In this document: positions 22,930 through 35,040 of the stretch, piece by piece
Position numbering within the stretch: the first letter of the stretch is position 1
Layout of the letters: every line of letters starts with the position of its first letter
NCBI GenBank assembly: GCA_028386065.3
Contig: JAKUCV010007431.1
Coordinates: forward strand, 1-64,000
Source of the DNA: Turnera subulata
Taxonomy: Eukaryota > Streptophyta > Magnoliopsida > Malpighiales > Passifloraceae
Direction of reading: 5' to 3'
DNA: 64,000 nucleotides
Notes under the pieces: generated by a model
What the model saw: only the letters and a program-made list of their open reading frames with translations
The model's database searches: none
What the model was told of the DNA's origin: nothing
Position numbers and translations under genes: made by a program

Positions 22930-23017
22930 TCCGACCTGCCGGATTCGAACCAGCGACCTAAGGATGTCTGTTTTTAACAACTACAGTCCTCCGCTCTACC
23001 AACTGAGCTAAGGTCGG
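22930..23017 (-). tRNA. tRNA-Tyr (anticodon GTA), with 15-nt intron
   Basis: The minus-strand sequence folds as plant tRNA-Tyr. Exon 1 is 22981-23017 (37 nt, ending ACTGTAG with anticodon GTA) and exon 2 is 22930-22965 (36 nt). A 15-nt intron, 22966-22980, sits one base 3' of the anticodon, the canonical position. The acceptor stem CCGACCT pairs with AGGTCGG, and the T loop contains GGTTCGAATCC. Plant nuclear tRNA-Tyr genes normally carry such an intron, so this looks functional. Confidence 0.97.
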
Positions 23018-23616
23018 TTCTGATTTTAGGAACATAATAATCATAATTATTCCGCTTAACATATTGATTCAATCATGCAAAACCCAACATTTTTTGGCTA
23101 CATTTTTAAGTACTCTGCAGATAGTATTTAGCCACGTAGGGTGAATTAAAGAGATTAAAGTTAATCTAGTCTAATAGGGCAATCAAAACCCTGGTCTTGC
23201 GGCAGATAGTTGCAGTTGAAGACATGACATTAGCGCTCTTGGTCGGTTCCATCCTTTTACGTCAATCAACGTTAAAAAGGGAAAGAAAATAGTAATAATA
23301 ACATGTTTGTCCCCTGTGCGCCTAACCCAATAACGCCCTCGTCGATACTCAAAAACCCAAAAACAGAAAAGAAAAGAAAAAAAGAAAAGGAACTCCTTCT
23401 TCGCTGCTTTTGTCCATTCCCTTCTTACTGTTCTTGTTTAGCTAAACACTACCATCTTCTTCTTCTTTTGCTTTATTCTTCTTCCTTTCAACTGTTCTGT
23501 CTTCATATATAACAGTTAAAAGCTTTTTTTTTTTTCACGAGAATCACTGCCTTCGGTAGAGCATGATCGATGAGAGAGAGTAACTAAAGCAAAAAAAAGA
23601 TACAAGAAGTGTGGCA
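23018..23616. other. Upstream region and leader of dynein light chain gene
   Basis: The sequence from about 23390 is strongly C/T-rich (TTCTTCTTC type), as in many plant 5' leaders. A 6-codon upstream open frame, ATG at 23563 to TAA at 23583, lies 33 bases before the main start codon. No other gene seen. Confidence 0.6.
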
Positions 23617-25739
23617 ATGGAGGGAGCGGAATTGGAGCTGGAGAGGAGGAGCAGGTTCTTGAGCGGTTTGATCGAGAAGAAGAAAGCCACGGAGCAGCAG
23701 GAGCAGAACAGCAAGCTCAATGTTCGTGTCAGAGCAGCTGACATGTCGTTCTCTTTGCAGAACCGAGCTTTCAGGTGCGCCCGTGACCTGCTTGACTCCA
23801 TGCCTGGAAAGCTTGATAGCAAGCGCCTAGCACTTGCCCTTAAGAAGGTTTAAAAATCTGTTCTTTCTCTGTCTTTTTGGTGGGTTTTGATATATATCTC
23901 CTTTTTGATTTGGCATGTTTATAATGCTTATTAGTTTTTTGTTCTACAAATAGTCATGGGTGTAGTGTAATATTGTTCTTCGCGTAAACTGATGTTCTGT
24001 TGATTTGGATGCTGTCTGTGAATTAAAAGCTGAATTTCTTCTAGCTAGTACATTAAATGGTTAAATGCGTCAGTTGGGATTGTTCATAGGAACGTTTAGT
24101 GATTTGTGTGTTGCAGGTTTGTAATTATTTGCCATTTCTTATAAGTTAGCCTAAAATGGGAAAGTCTTTGTTCATTCCCTGTGGGTTGGATATTAATTAA
24201 GCTCCACCTTAATGATTTCTGGGTTCATCTTGCTTGTTGAACTTTTAATACTTGTAGTGTAGGGATGCCAATGAACTTGTCTAATGAATGGTGGTCCAAT
24301 TCTGTGGCAGTGCTAGATTTTTTCCGATTCTAATTACGGATTGATTGCTTTGGTTGCATTAGTGGGATTTAAGCAATGAAAGGACCATGCGTGCAATAAA
24401 TGCAAACTGGGTTTGGTGGTCCCTATTATTGTTTCTGGTTCAGTAGCTTTTCCAGTGAAACAATCAGTAGCCTTGGTCTTTGAGGACTCGTGACAATCTT
24501 TCAGGGCCCTGTTCTTGGCCTCTTTTTGGAAAAATTGAATGCATTTGCTTTCATTCCTCAATAATCTTTTCTCTATGACAGATTTTCTGGTAAGTAATTG
24601 GCACATGCTTCTACCTTTCTTGGTCTCCCTCATTGATGAACCCAACTGTGTCATTTATCTTTCTCTGCTTAATTAACTAAGCAAATAATCCGATAATAAA
24701 TGCGGATGCTCCACTTGCTTTAGTTTTTGACTGATTGCAAGCTTAAATTGATTCTTCGAATTGCAATTTGGCATGCTTACATTGAATAGCACCAATTAGT
24801 GAGTGCAAGCACAGTCCCCTTTCAGCATGCTGTTTACATGCTCAAAAATACTACTAAAATTTAATCGATCTCTGGCTTGTGGCTGCAAATGGGTTGCGAC
24901 TGTGTCTCCATTATTATTTTGTCTGTCTCCTCAGAGAAATTGAACAATTGGTTTATTCCAGCCAGAATGTTCACTCTTATGCAGTTGGTATATTTGTCAG
25001 ACACTTCATTGGTTGTTGTACTAAGAATCTGCTATATATATGAAATGTGAAACGTGGAGAAGATGGGAAATGGGAGCTGGTTGTGTAAACTTGGGAACCT
25101 TTTTAGGGCTCTCTTCTTGATAACTCCTTGTCTTCATTGTTGGTCAGTTCATCATTTTGGTTTGATTAATCAAGCTATCAGTATTCTACAATAGTACAAT
25201 GAGGAAATGTCAGGTGTTGGCAGCACCACATTATCAAGGAACTTTGGTACATATTAATTGGTTAGCATTTTTGCTTGACTAGTACTTAAGGTACACTACT
25301 GGTTCATTTCTGAAAATAAGCGAAAACATGGTAAAACGGATTCTTAGGGTGCAATTCCATGCCAATCTTGCTTATATGTTGACTTGTTCTTGCGCACTAC
25401 AATTTGGCAAGGTGACACATATGAATTCCTCTCTAATTTCCTCATTCTTTGGAATAATAGCGTCAATTGATTCAAAAAGATTGTCTTAACATTGCAAATG
25501 TTTGCCAGTTCTCTTTTGTTTACAAGGGATTATTAAAGATTTGCTAGTTTATTGCACTGACTCAAACTTCATTTGTTGGGCAGGAATTTGACTCTGCATA
25601 TGGTCCGGCTTGGCACTGCATTGTGGGGACTAGCTTTGGTTCGTATGTTACGCATTCCATTGGAGGCTTCTTGTATTTTTCAATTGACAAGGTTTACATC
25701 CTTCTCTTTAAGACTGCCGTTGAGCCTTTAGACAACTGA
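23617..25739 (+). CDS. Dynein light chain (DYNLL/LC8 type) family protein
   Basis: Two exons, 23617-23847 and 25584-25739, with a phase-0 intron of 1736 bp, giving 128 aa. LC8-type proteins are small dimeric hubs that bind short linear motifs. Flowering plants lack dynein heavy chains, so the protein likely serves other complexes (nuclear pore and transport scaffolds are proposed). Residues 1-38 are a charged plant-type extension (ERRSRFLSGLIEKKKATEQQ). The LC8 domain fills residues 36-128: VRAADMSFSLQNRAFRCARD, then KKEFDSAYGPAWHCIVG (WHCIVG core), GSYVTHSIGGFLYF and a C-terminal strand. In typical LC8, F-G-S-x-V-T-H-E lines the groove; here Glu is replaced by Ser (THS). A short upstream frame in the leader may lower translation. 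Confidence 0.94.
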
Positions 25740-26581
25740 TAGTTCACAAATTTGAGTTCCACGATTGGCAACGCCACTCCCTTATTTATATCATAATCTT
25801 CTTCAATCAATATGTAAAATTACAGACTGTAGTACTTGTATTTCTTTTTTCTTTCTTTCTTTTCACATTTGTAATGCTTCCTGAGCGCAAAAGAATGTTG
25901 TTATGGAAAAGAAGCATAAAAGAAGGTTTCTTTTTCTTTTGGGTTATTTACTGAGGAGTTTCTAGCGCCTAAACATAAAGTGCCATGGCCCAAACCTATC
26001 TTATATGCCGTAGATTCTCATGCTCTGGGTATTTAATGAGAATCATTGGTCTCAGCTTGTGTCTTGCTATCATAACTGCGCAAAATCTGCTCATTGTAAT
26101 TGTATACCCCATACAGGTGTTAGGTGTACTGGTTTGTCTCTTCAAACCTCTACCTGCGGCTCAAGCCTTTAAATTTTGCTCATATGGGTGTAATAATAGA
26201 AACTGAAACAATATAAACGGTCTGTTCCTTGAAGGCATCTATCTCACAGTAAAATGCAGGCTACATTCAAAAGGAAGTTTATGATGCATACACAACATCA
26301 ACCAAATCTCAAGGGGACTTGATTTGCTTCACAAGCAAGAAAAAAATTGAAGGCTTTGACTGTCCTTTCCAAACCGACTTGGAAGTACTCCCGAAAGTGC
26401 GGCTCTTATTGGTCTAAGACTTAAGATTGCCTTGTTGGCCTCTCCTCTCGCTTACAATCTCATCAGTCTTCAATTATCATTTTTTGGCTGCATTATCTTT
26501 TCACGGCTCCTTCTCCTTCAATATCCACGAGTATCCTTTCCTTTTAATCAAAACAAGAGTATCCTGTAAAAACATCATAAC
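25740..26581. other. Spacer between dynein light chain and F-box genes
   Basis: Contains the 3' UTR of the dynein light chain gene and the promoter and leader of the F-box gene. No further gene seen. A weak 9-bp repeat (GAGTATCCT) near 26529-26545 may be another small insertion scar but is too short to call. Confidence 0.5.
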
Positions 26582-27939
26582 ATGGATATTTCAGAGGCTC
26601 AGGCCATCAACAACTCGACGCACAAACTGTCAATTCTACCTCCTTCTGATCCTTCCACTCCTTCAGGACATAAGAATGAGAACCAAAAAGTTACAATACC
26701 AGGTCCTCCCCAAGAGGCTTTGTTCCTTGTCTTGGCCTATCTTCCTGTAGTTGAGCTTCTTGCCATGAGTGAAGTTTGCACTTCATTAAGGGATGCCGTG
26801 AACAATGATATCTTACTATGGCTGGATATCATCATCGACCGGCCCATCAATTGGCGGCTGTCTGATGAGATTTTGATGAAAATTACTTCAAAAGCCAATG
26901 GTAGACTAAGAAGCTTGGTTTTGATAAACTGTGTGAAGATAACCGATGAAGGGCTTCAAAGAGTTGTAGAGAGAAACCATCTTATCAGTAAGGTATGTCT
27001 ATCCAACCCAAATTTTGACTGTTATTGTATTTGGCTAAGTTTGTTTCCCTATGCTGTTCTGTCCATTGTTTGTAGCTTATATTTAGCAGACATGCTATTT
27101 TATTAAGAACAAAACCGATAATTTGGACTAATCTCGCAATAAGATAGGACACATATGGTGGAGCTTGCCTACTAGCTTTACTTATTGCCTGTGAGACTGT
27201 TGAAGTGCTTGCTTAGCTTTTTCAGCTCTGGCAACAGACTAGAAATAAGATGCAGCAGATGTGTTACAAATACCATGTTTTTTTTCTATGGTTTCAGCTT
27301 CAGGTAACATCATGCACTGGCTTAACCCCCGAGGGAATTGTAAGAGCTGTGAAGACATTGAGCCAATATCACAACAGCTTAAAAAGTCTAAGAATTGATG
27401 GAATATATAACTTTAAAAAGGAGAATCTTGATATACTCTGCTCTCTTCTTCGAATGAACCCAGAAGCACAGAAGAAGTCACAAACCATCCTGTATCATCA
27501 CTACAGTATCAATTCCACAACTTCAAGGGACAAAGTAATTAGTGATCGGGCAATTGATGTTGACTTATGTCCGGTTTGCAATGAAGTAAGGATGGTCTTT
27601 GACTGCTCTAGGGAGACCTGCAAGAGGAAGAGAGATCAACCCTACAGCAAGTGCAGGGGATGCAGCTTTTGCATTCCAAGATGTGAAGAGTGTGGAGGAT
27701 GTGTTGATGAGGAGGAACAGGAAGAGAGTGTTTGTTCAGACATTTTGTGTTCACAGTGTTGGCTTAGTCTGCCAAAATGTAGTTTTTGCAATAGACCTTA
27801 TTGCAAGAGACATGCATACCTACAATGCAGTAGTTCGGGGTTGGCAGAGTGGATATGTGATGTTTGTCATGCAAACACCATCACAAATTCCACAGTGACT
27901 TTGAATAGGGCATGTAAAGTATTAAGTCTTGCAAATTAG
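26582..27939 (+). CDS. F-box protein with C-terminal Cys-rich region (SKIP14-like)
   Basis: Two exons, 26582-26992 and 27298-27939, giving 350 aa. F-box proteins recruit substrates to SCF ubiquitin ligases through SKP1. The F-box lies at about residues 41-85 (QEALFLVLAYLPVVELLAMSEVCTSL, shown here in part as LAYLPVVELLAMSEVC). Residues 105-190 contain two short LRR-like segments (LRSLVLINCVKITDEGL and LKSLRIDGIYNF). Residues 228-327 are a Cys-rich block with many CxxC pairs (CPVC, CRGCSFC, CEECGGC, CSQC, CSFC, CDVC) likely binding several zinc ions. The combination of F-box, short RNI-like repeats and Cys-rich tail resembles Arabidopsis SKIP14 as I remember it. Nuclear or cytosolic; the substrate is unknown. 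The intron is phase 0 with a consensus GTATGT donor. Confidence 0.9.
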
Positions 27940-28650
27940 CTGATTAATGTGTTAGTATTGTATGTATTTTGAGCAAAACTAGCCTCACCCTGCCTCAATA
28001 TTACTGAAATTTTATGAGCGACGGAGATGACATAGATTTTTGCAATCACATGGCAACTTTTAGTGCTTTCATGTTTATGTCCAGTAAGATCCATCATTTA
28101 CAAGTGCAAGCAGAAAGGTGACTTGTTTTCCTTTATTATCTTTCCTCTATGGTGAAGGGTATCCAATGCGAGTATGTGATATGGTAAATGGAATAAGTTC
28201 AAAGTTTTCAGGCATCTTGCTCACGAAAGTCATTAAAAATAATCAACTGGCATCAGTCCCGCTGCAGAACCTCCGAATGCCCCCACACTATATTTAAGTG
28301 CAAAAAGCAAGGACAAACAATTTGTGACAACATAAATAATCATTCTACAAGCTAAACAATGTCACAAATCCAGTCCAAAGAATACAACCAGCTTCACCCT
28401 AACAAATGATAGTTACAACTTACAATAGCAATCCCAGACAATTGTTTTTGGTTGGTTTGTGCAAAAATCCAGTAACCAACTCATGTTAGAACTATTACAC
28501 TGTTACATTGCTCAAAACCCTTCAACTCCTCTCTAGGAGGACCAAAACTGGGTGTGCTGCAAGTTCTTCAATGGCATCCAAAACCAAATGTTCTGGAAGA
28601 TTCGGATATTGTACAAGGTTGTACATAATGCAGAAAGTGAATATATAGCT
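27940..28650. other. Convergent 3' ends of F-box and GH17 genes
   Basis: The F-box gene (+) and the glucanase gene (-) end toward each other, so this spacer holds both 3' UTRs. No other feature seen. Confidence 0.55.
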
Positions 28651-31600
28651 TCACGCAAAAGCCATGATGAGTAGTAGAATGCCTATAGTCACAGAGGTTG
28701 TGAAAGGATCAGCACCATGGAGATGAAGGGAAGAGCACCCAGAAGCATCTGTCGAATTAGAAGATGGAGCCAGAGATGTGGAATTTGTGAATGTGCCATT
28801 TCTTCCAGTACTACAATTGCAAAAACAAGCCCAAGGTACTTCTTCAGCAAAATAAACGTTTGGAAGTGAAGTAATAAATTAGAAAAAGCATGCAAATATC
28901 AAACCATGAAAGTAACAAGTCCATACCTTCCAGGAAATATACAAGATCCATGACCTGCAAAATTACAGCAAATCTCAATTTCTATCGCAAAGAAAGACTA
29001 GAAAACAACTCAAACACTGGAAACAAACATTTTCTTCTTGCAAGTATGTTTAGCACATGGTCCCAAAAACTCCCAAAAAGGAAACAACTTTGCCTACCAG
29101 TAACAGAATACCATAACTTGGCATTAATTAGCATGAAGGTAACGAAGCAGAAGAAATATTATGAGAAGAAAGTTCCCCTAAATCTGCTGTTAATATATCC
29201 ATCAGCGAACTAAAGCCATAGATGCCTAATGACTATTTTTCCTGCAGAAGCATGGAAGCTTTTCACCAAATGAACATGTCATCTGAAAGGCATTAATCTC
29301 GTTAAAGCTCAGAAATTATTTCATATCCCTGCAGTGATGTACTAGTTTTCATTCTTTATCAGATTCTTTCACTGGAGCAATAAATTACTTACTTGGATCA
29401 GTAGTTGTTACGGTAGCAACCCCTTTGAAATCGCAGGTCCCTGGAGCCTTAGCCATCATCTGGAAATAAGCATTGAAAGCATATGTTGAATGTGCGACAA
29501 CATTATCCGGCTCATAACACTCTTGACCTTGCAGCAAAGCTGAGCAATCAGCTTTCCCAGGTCCACAAGCCCAATCCAATGCTGCCTGTAGCATCTTCCG
29601 GTCAGCACCTTCCTTTGCAACACAAAATGTTTGGTTTGTAGTATCATTGGCCAACACTGTACCAGCACCTGTCAGATGTAAGGTATAAACTGGCATCCCA
29701 TTGGCATCAAAAAGCCCCCAGTTCTTCTCAGAAACTGGCCCGGGTCTCATATCCTCATTGTAAAGCTCATAAACATAAGTACTAACTGCAATCCCAGGAT
29801 GTTTGGGAGTGCCTGTGTTATTAAGCACATGCCTTATCAAATTACTGTTGTATGTGTTTGCATTTTCAACTGTTGCATCTGGCTCGGATGAGTCACCTTT
29901 AGAAGGCCAACCAGACTCCGTTACAACAATGGGAACATTGCTGAAGTTTAAATAAGTCATTGCAAAATATGCTGCATCAACAATGGCATCAAAGACATTA
30001 GTGTAGTGGAGGAGGGTATTGGCATCAACGGCTTCCTTGTTAGGAGGGAGAGGACGGAAAAGTGCATAGTCCAATGGGATCACACCATTTGACTGCATGT
30101 AGTCGTAATAAGGGTATACATTTAGCATCAAGTAGGATCCTGTGGACTGCAAGAACTTAAGTAAGGGTACCATGACAGGATCCCATGTGCGGTTAAAGAA
30201 AGCTTGGGAAGGAGGGAAGGAGTCAAGGATGATGGAAGAAGAGTGTGGGGTAGAGACTTTTATTTGACCATCAAGATTAGAAGCAACAAGAGCGGACTGA
30301 ATGAATTTTAGGGCAGATACCAGAACCGGAGCAGCATTTGGGAGAGCTGTAAGTACTTCGGATCCAACTGCTATAGCTGTGATGTTTGTGGCAGGGACAT
30401 GAGCAATTACATTGCGGGCAACCCAGTTTGCTGCTGTGGCATTTGACTGACCAATGCCCAGAAGCTGGTCATTTGGAACTGAAACAGTTACTCGGATGCC
30501 AGTATTGGCAAGTGCAAGCAGCATTCCTCGGTCTGCATCATAAAGCCTGACGTGTCTTATATTCTGAGCCTTAAGAAGAGCCACCACCTGAGTTGGGCTT
30601 GGCATGTCGGAAAGGGCTACACCTATGTTCACACCGATGAAGGCATCTGCAGAAAGTGATGTAGGAAACAAAATTAGGCAAGATTTTCATAGTTTAGGCC
30701 AAATAGTGCCAATGACTTGCTTTCATGCTCACTCCACAGAACTATGTTTATACAAGAGAAAATTTATTTTGAAATGAGAAAATACTAACACACAAAAGAA
30801 GTGTGCATCAGACATTCAAGACAAAATAGCCAGACATTAAGTGTATTTTCATATCACAGCCCAAAAGAACTACTGCTAGGCTAACATGAAGCTTAAACTC
30901 AGGCGCCAAATTCGTAACCATTGTTATGGTAGCCAAAAAGACCTCTATGTTTTGAGATATCAAAATCAGAGTAGAAAGTTCAGAAACTCTCTTCTTTCAG
31001 TATAAACTACAGGGGCCAGAAAACTTGAGGCCCACACAGTCCTCCTTGCCTAATCTCAAGCCCCATGCAAATTAGTGGGGATAATCAGAAAATTATGGAG
31101 TTAATGCCCACACCCACTGATCGTCTATTAATCAGATGTCTCTTTATTTTTCAGACACAACAATTGTCCTCTTGCAGGCTCTCTGGTTGGGCCTAGATGT
31201 CTTCATACGAAACGCACACCAGAATAATCCAAAGAAATAGTTCCAACCAACGATTGTGACAAGAGCGCAGCTAAAAGAGAAAAAAATCTGACAACCTAAT
31301 ATGGGCCATGTAACAGTCTACGGAATGACAGTTCCAGACATACAGCAATATGCATCATAAAATTCATAAATGTTTAGTTATTAGAACCTAAAATTAAAGC
31401 ACCCTGTTGCTCTACCATTTTTAACCATCCATAAACATGGTTTTTGTCCCTCTAAAAACCATACATGAGAAAGTAGATGTGATTCTAGGAATGGAGGAGA
31501 GATTAACTATTCTTATATCAAATCCCCAAGCTTTTGAGCCAAATTTTCCTATAGCTGGCTTTCACCCAAATGATTCACAAGCTAGAACCTGAATACCTGC

Positions 31601-33001
31601 TCTACTTTCATCATTGTCTAAGACAGTTGCAGGTAGTCACGAGCTATAGGAAACAGAGAAGTACGAATCTGTACATGTTTCTGCCCAGAAGTAAAACATA
31701 AATATCAACTAGAAGATGGCATCTAGTAGGCAGGTGACACCATCACACAATATTATGCAGTTGGTCAAACCATCATCAAATTTTGTCAAATTTTTTCCAT
31801 AATACCAATAAAATGAAGAGGACAACTGAAGGCTTAAGGCTTAATGCTGCAAGCAGTTGTAATTGTTATCATCTTTAGGCAAATAAGTAGGTTATAACTA
31901 TAAATAGTATAGACTACATCAGATCTAAATACAATATGTGGCTGAAACAGGTATGGAGTTGAATATTTTACATGTGCAAGAGAGGGACACAGTCTAGTGG
32001 AATGAGTGAGCAACATGTCACCATTTTATTATTTTTATATATCCTCATCACCACATGGCAGGGTGACAAAAATAGCCCGGAAGTAGATGTCTAGGATTCT
32101 ATTTCGAACAGCAGCAGATTATGGATTAGTTTTTATGTCTTCAGGCTAAAGGGTATTATGGTCCTAAAATGGTATTGAATACTTGAAAAGAGGGTACACT
32201 GCTAAAAAGGCTGCAACATGAGCTGGGAAGCAATACACAATAGATTCTTCCTGTGGAGGAAAGATCACAAATTTACAGCAAAGGAGAGATTTTATGCAGT
32301 AGCTTTTGCTTTGGTGGTACAAACAGAGTAAATGACTAAAAAGAATAATTTCTAACTTGCCCTCTCTCCCGTGTAATAAAGCTAACATGACAGTGACTTC
32401 AAACTCGAAAACCACATTTTATTTGAACGGAAGCATTAATTAAAAACAAACCCCAGCTATTGAAGACTTAAATAGGTGGAACCACATTTTGGAACGATAA
32501 ATCCATCTACCATCGCTATTAGTCACTGGAAAATCAACCTGGAATTGACTAACAGAAGAAGAAAGTGATAATGGAAAAACAACCAGGAACTGCTGCTCAT
32601 TTCATCATCAGACAATCAACAGAATAGTGGAGACAAAGGTATACAAAGATTTCAGAAAGAAAGTCAAAAAATCCTATGAATGCAGACAAAGGAATCAAGG
32701 AATTTTACCAGCAAAAAAAGAACTCTTGAAACTCAAAACAGAAACAAAGAACACAAATGCAAAAGCAGAGTATAATAACAAAAAGTAACTACAGCCTAAG
32801 AATCAGTGATCAGTACCATCCAAAATAAAGAACAGAGCTTCAGGCTAACATAGAAGTCATATAACTGCATAACCAAACCATACCAGCACAAAACGTCAAG
32901 AAATGAATAAGAAAACAGCCTAAAGAGCAAAGCATAAGCTGACCTTCATCAGCAGAAACCGCAGAAACTGACAACAAGAGAAGCAGAAGCAGCATAGCCA
33001 T
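28651..33001 (-). CDS. Glucan endo-1,3-beta-glucosidase, GH17 with X8/CBM43, GPI-anchored
   Basis: Four exons on the minus strand in coding order: 33001-32944, 30646-29393, 28954-28927, 28810-28651, giving 499 aa. Introns are GT-AG and phases fit (1, 1, 0). Exon 3 is only 28 nt and was found by requiring the usual SHGSC sequence after the X8 domain. The enzyme hydrolyses callose (beta-1,3-glucan), often at plasmodesmata. Residues 1-17 are a Leu-rich signal peptide. GH17 covers about 21-340, with catalytic acid Glu116 (AVGSEVLT) and nucleophile Glu262 (VVTESGWPS). X8/CBM43 follows at about 358-445, starting TFCVAKEG, with the usual Cys spacing. A Ser/Asn-rich linker then leads to a hydrophobic tail (TTSVTIGILLLIMAFA) typical of a GPI attachment signal. 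Intron 1 is 2.3 kb. It is divergent to MED23 about 2 kb away. Confidence 0.95.
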
Positions 33002-35040
33002 TTTGAATCTTCTTCACTCGCTCACAAATCCTTACTACTCTTCCAAAACCATAAGAACCCAGAACGGAAACCTGTACACTAAACCCGAAAACACTAGAGA
33101 AGGAACCGAGAGAGAATCCCCAGACAGAAAGTAAAGGGAGAAGATGTAAAAGGGAGCTCCTTTTGAGAGCTCGAGTAAGTGGCGCTTCTTGAGAAATACC
33201 AACTCCTAGCAACAAGTGTTTGTTCTGAACACAAAAAAACTTGTACGAAAGTGTTTTGTTTAAAGGAATTAATGACACTTTGGCTTAGTTGTATTAGAGA
33301 GTAGTGACAATAACAGTAATTAATTAGATTCATCATGTTTTGTGTCATTTTTGCTTCGGTTTCTGTTTTTCTTTTTTTGGTTTAAGCATAGTACAGACAA
33401 GAGGGAGTCCATTTGTTTAGTTCTTGACTTGGCTGTCGCTTTTTTGACTGATTTCGCGGGTGTGGGAGATCGGACGGCTGAGATGGGGCAGAGGTTGAGG
33501 AGATGCATGGTAAGGCGTGAGGGCGAGCATAGAGGAATAGCGGGACTTGTTTAATGCAGGCCCGCATGGAGAGAGATTCACGGTCTACGAGGAAGGTTCC
33601 AGTGCTGACATGGCAGGAAGAGCTGGATTCAAATCAACGGTCATATCCAAGGACATCTAATGCTAGCTTTTTGTTGTTGTTTTTTTTTTTTTATAGAAGA
33701 AAGAGATATTCATGTTTCTATTTTTCGTTTGGTTTGGTATTTAGCATTTATTTTGTGTTCTGGAATAGAAACGGAGTGGTCCCCGATCCAGGGAAGGGAT
33801 AGCGGGATATGTATAATGCTGTTTGGATGCTGGAAAAAATGCACTGGTAGTAACCCATTGCCACCAATTCTTTTTCTTTTTTTCCTTTTTTTAATGGACA
33901 TGATGGTGATATATTATTGCCAATGCGATTATAATACATGTTAGATAAAATATATGGTATTATTCTACTATGAAAACCGTGTCGTCAAATAAAAAATGCT
34001 TAATCCTCCAAATCAAGGATGAATGCAATAAAAATAAACACTTTATTAATCCTTCAGCTCCGTGAAAATAATAAATTTTAAATTATGATCAGATGATTAA
34101 TGTAGTAAGTAGTAACCATTCAGCAATATATTTTTCTGCTGTTCTTCTATTTAACGAGGAATGATATTTTTAGAGATTATAAGGCAAGAGATTACTCTAA
34201 CAAAGAAGTCTTCTCTCTTTTAGCATTTTCTTCTTTTGGTTTAAAGGCTTTAAGTATCTTTACTACTGCGGACAAATGCAATCTTTTTTTTTTATTTTTT
34301 TTTGGGCAAAGATTGCAATCCTATTTTAGCTATTAGCTTGCAAAAGTCTCTACTCTACTACGTTATGATTTTCCTTTTGTCAATATCTAACCTAATATCT
34401 TCCCATGATAGCCACCCTGTAACTTGATCCCTCACGTAGGCATAAATTTGGAAAAAATCTATATTAATCTAGCAAGTGGCAACATGACCGATCAAGGATT
34501 TCCTAAAATAATTTTTTTTGGTTTTCACATTTTAAAACTGCCCTATTAATTATGTTGTACCAAGTAAACATACCATTTGATGCAGGGTGAACACCATAAA
34601 ATTCCTCATAAATTTGTAATATTTTAGTATGTATACATTTTATGCTCTTCCTAGATTTGGCAGAGTTTCCATATCGGGCCGATGTTATATTACTGTCAAA
34701 ATTTGGTAATCTTAAGATTTTGTAATACTACAGTCCTGGCCCGGTTCATGCAAATGCCATGGCATTCCATGCTAGGGCCCAAAACCATTCGACTCATCCC
34801 AACCACTCCACCGGGCCCAAATCACCAGGACTACGTGGCTCGGCCCACTTTCACAGGCAAACGACGCACCTTCTTTGACAAATTCCCTCTCAACCGTCTA
34901 CTGCTTCTTCCAGTCTTCTTCTCTCCTCTTTACTTCTTCCTAGCTGCACCTTTTTTGCACTTCATTACATAAAATCGAAATGAAGTGAAAAAAAAAGCGC
35001 AAAAAAAGAGGAACACAAACTAACGCGAAAGGGAGCAATA
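33002..35040. other. Divergent promoter region between GH17 and MED23 genes
   Basis: No gene seen. Open frames at 33342-33944 fall in low-complexity T-rich sequence. The right end contains site II motifs (separate entry) and a C/T-rich leader before MED23. Confidence 0.6.
34775..34847. promoter_or_regulatory. Cluster of three site II (TGGGCC/GGCCCA) motifs
   Basis: GGGCCC at 34775-34780 and 34813-34818 and GGCCCA at 34842-34847 lie 195-265 bp upstream of the MED23 start codon. Such site II elements bind TCP factors and are common in promoters of housekeeping and growth-linked plant genes. This fits a Mediator subunit; the function is inferred from motif and place. Confidence 0.5.

Noticed and set aside
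26529..26545. GAGTATCCT repeat flanking a short T/A-rich segment
   Set aside because: Nine bp with no clear A or T tail; below the standard used for the other scars.
27599..27898. 99-codon frame within F-box exon 2
   Set aside because: Shadow of the Cys-rich coding frame, which has clear CxxC pairs.
33342..33944. Overlapping open frames between the GH17 and MED23 genes
   Set aside because: Translation is Phe/Leu runs from T tracts; no homology or splice context.
34280..34330. Possible further micro-insertion (TGCAATC repeated around a T-rich run)
   Set aside because: The direct repeat is only about 7 bp, too short to separate from chance.
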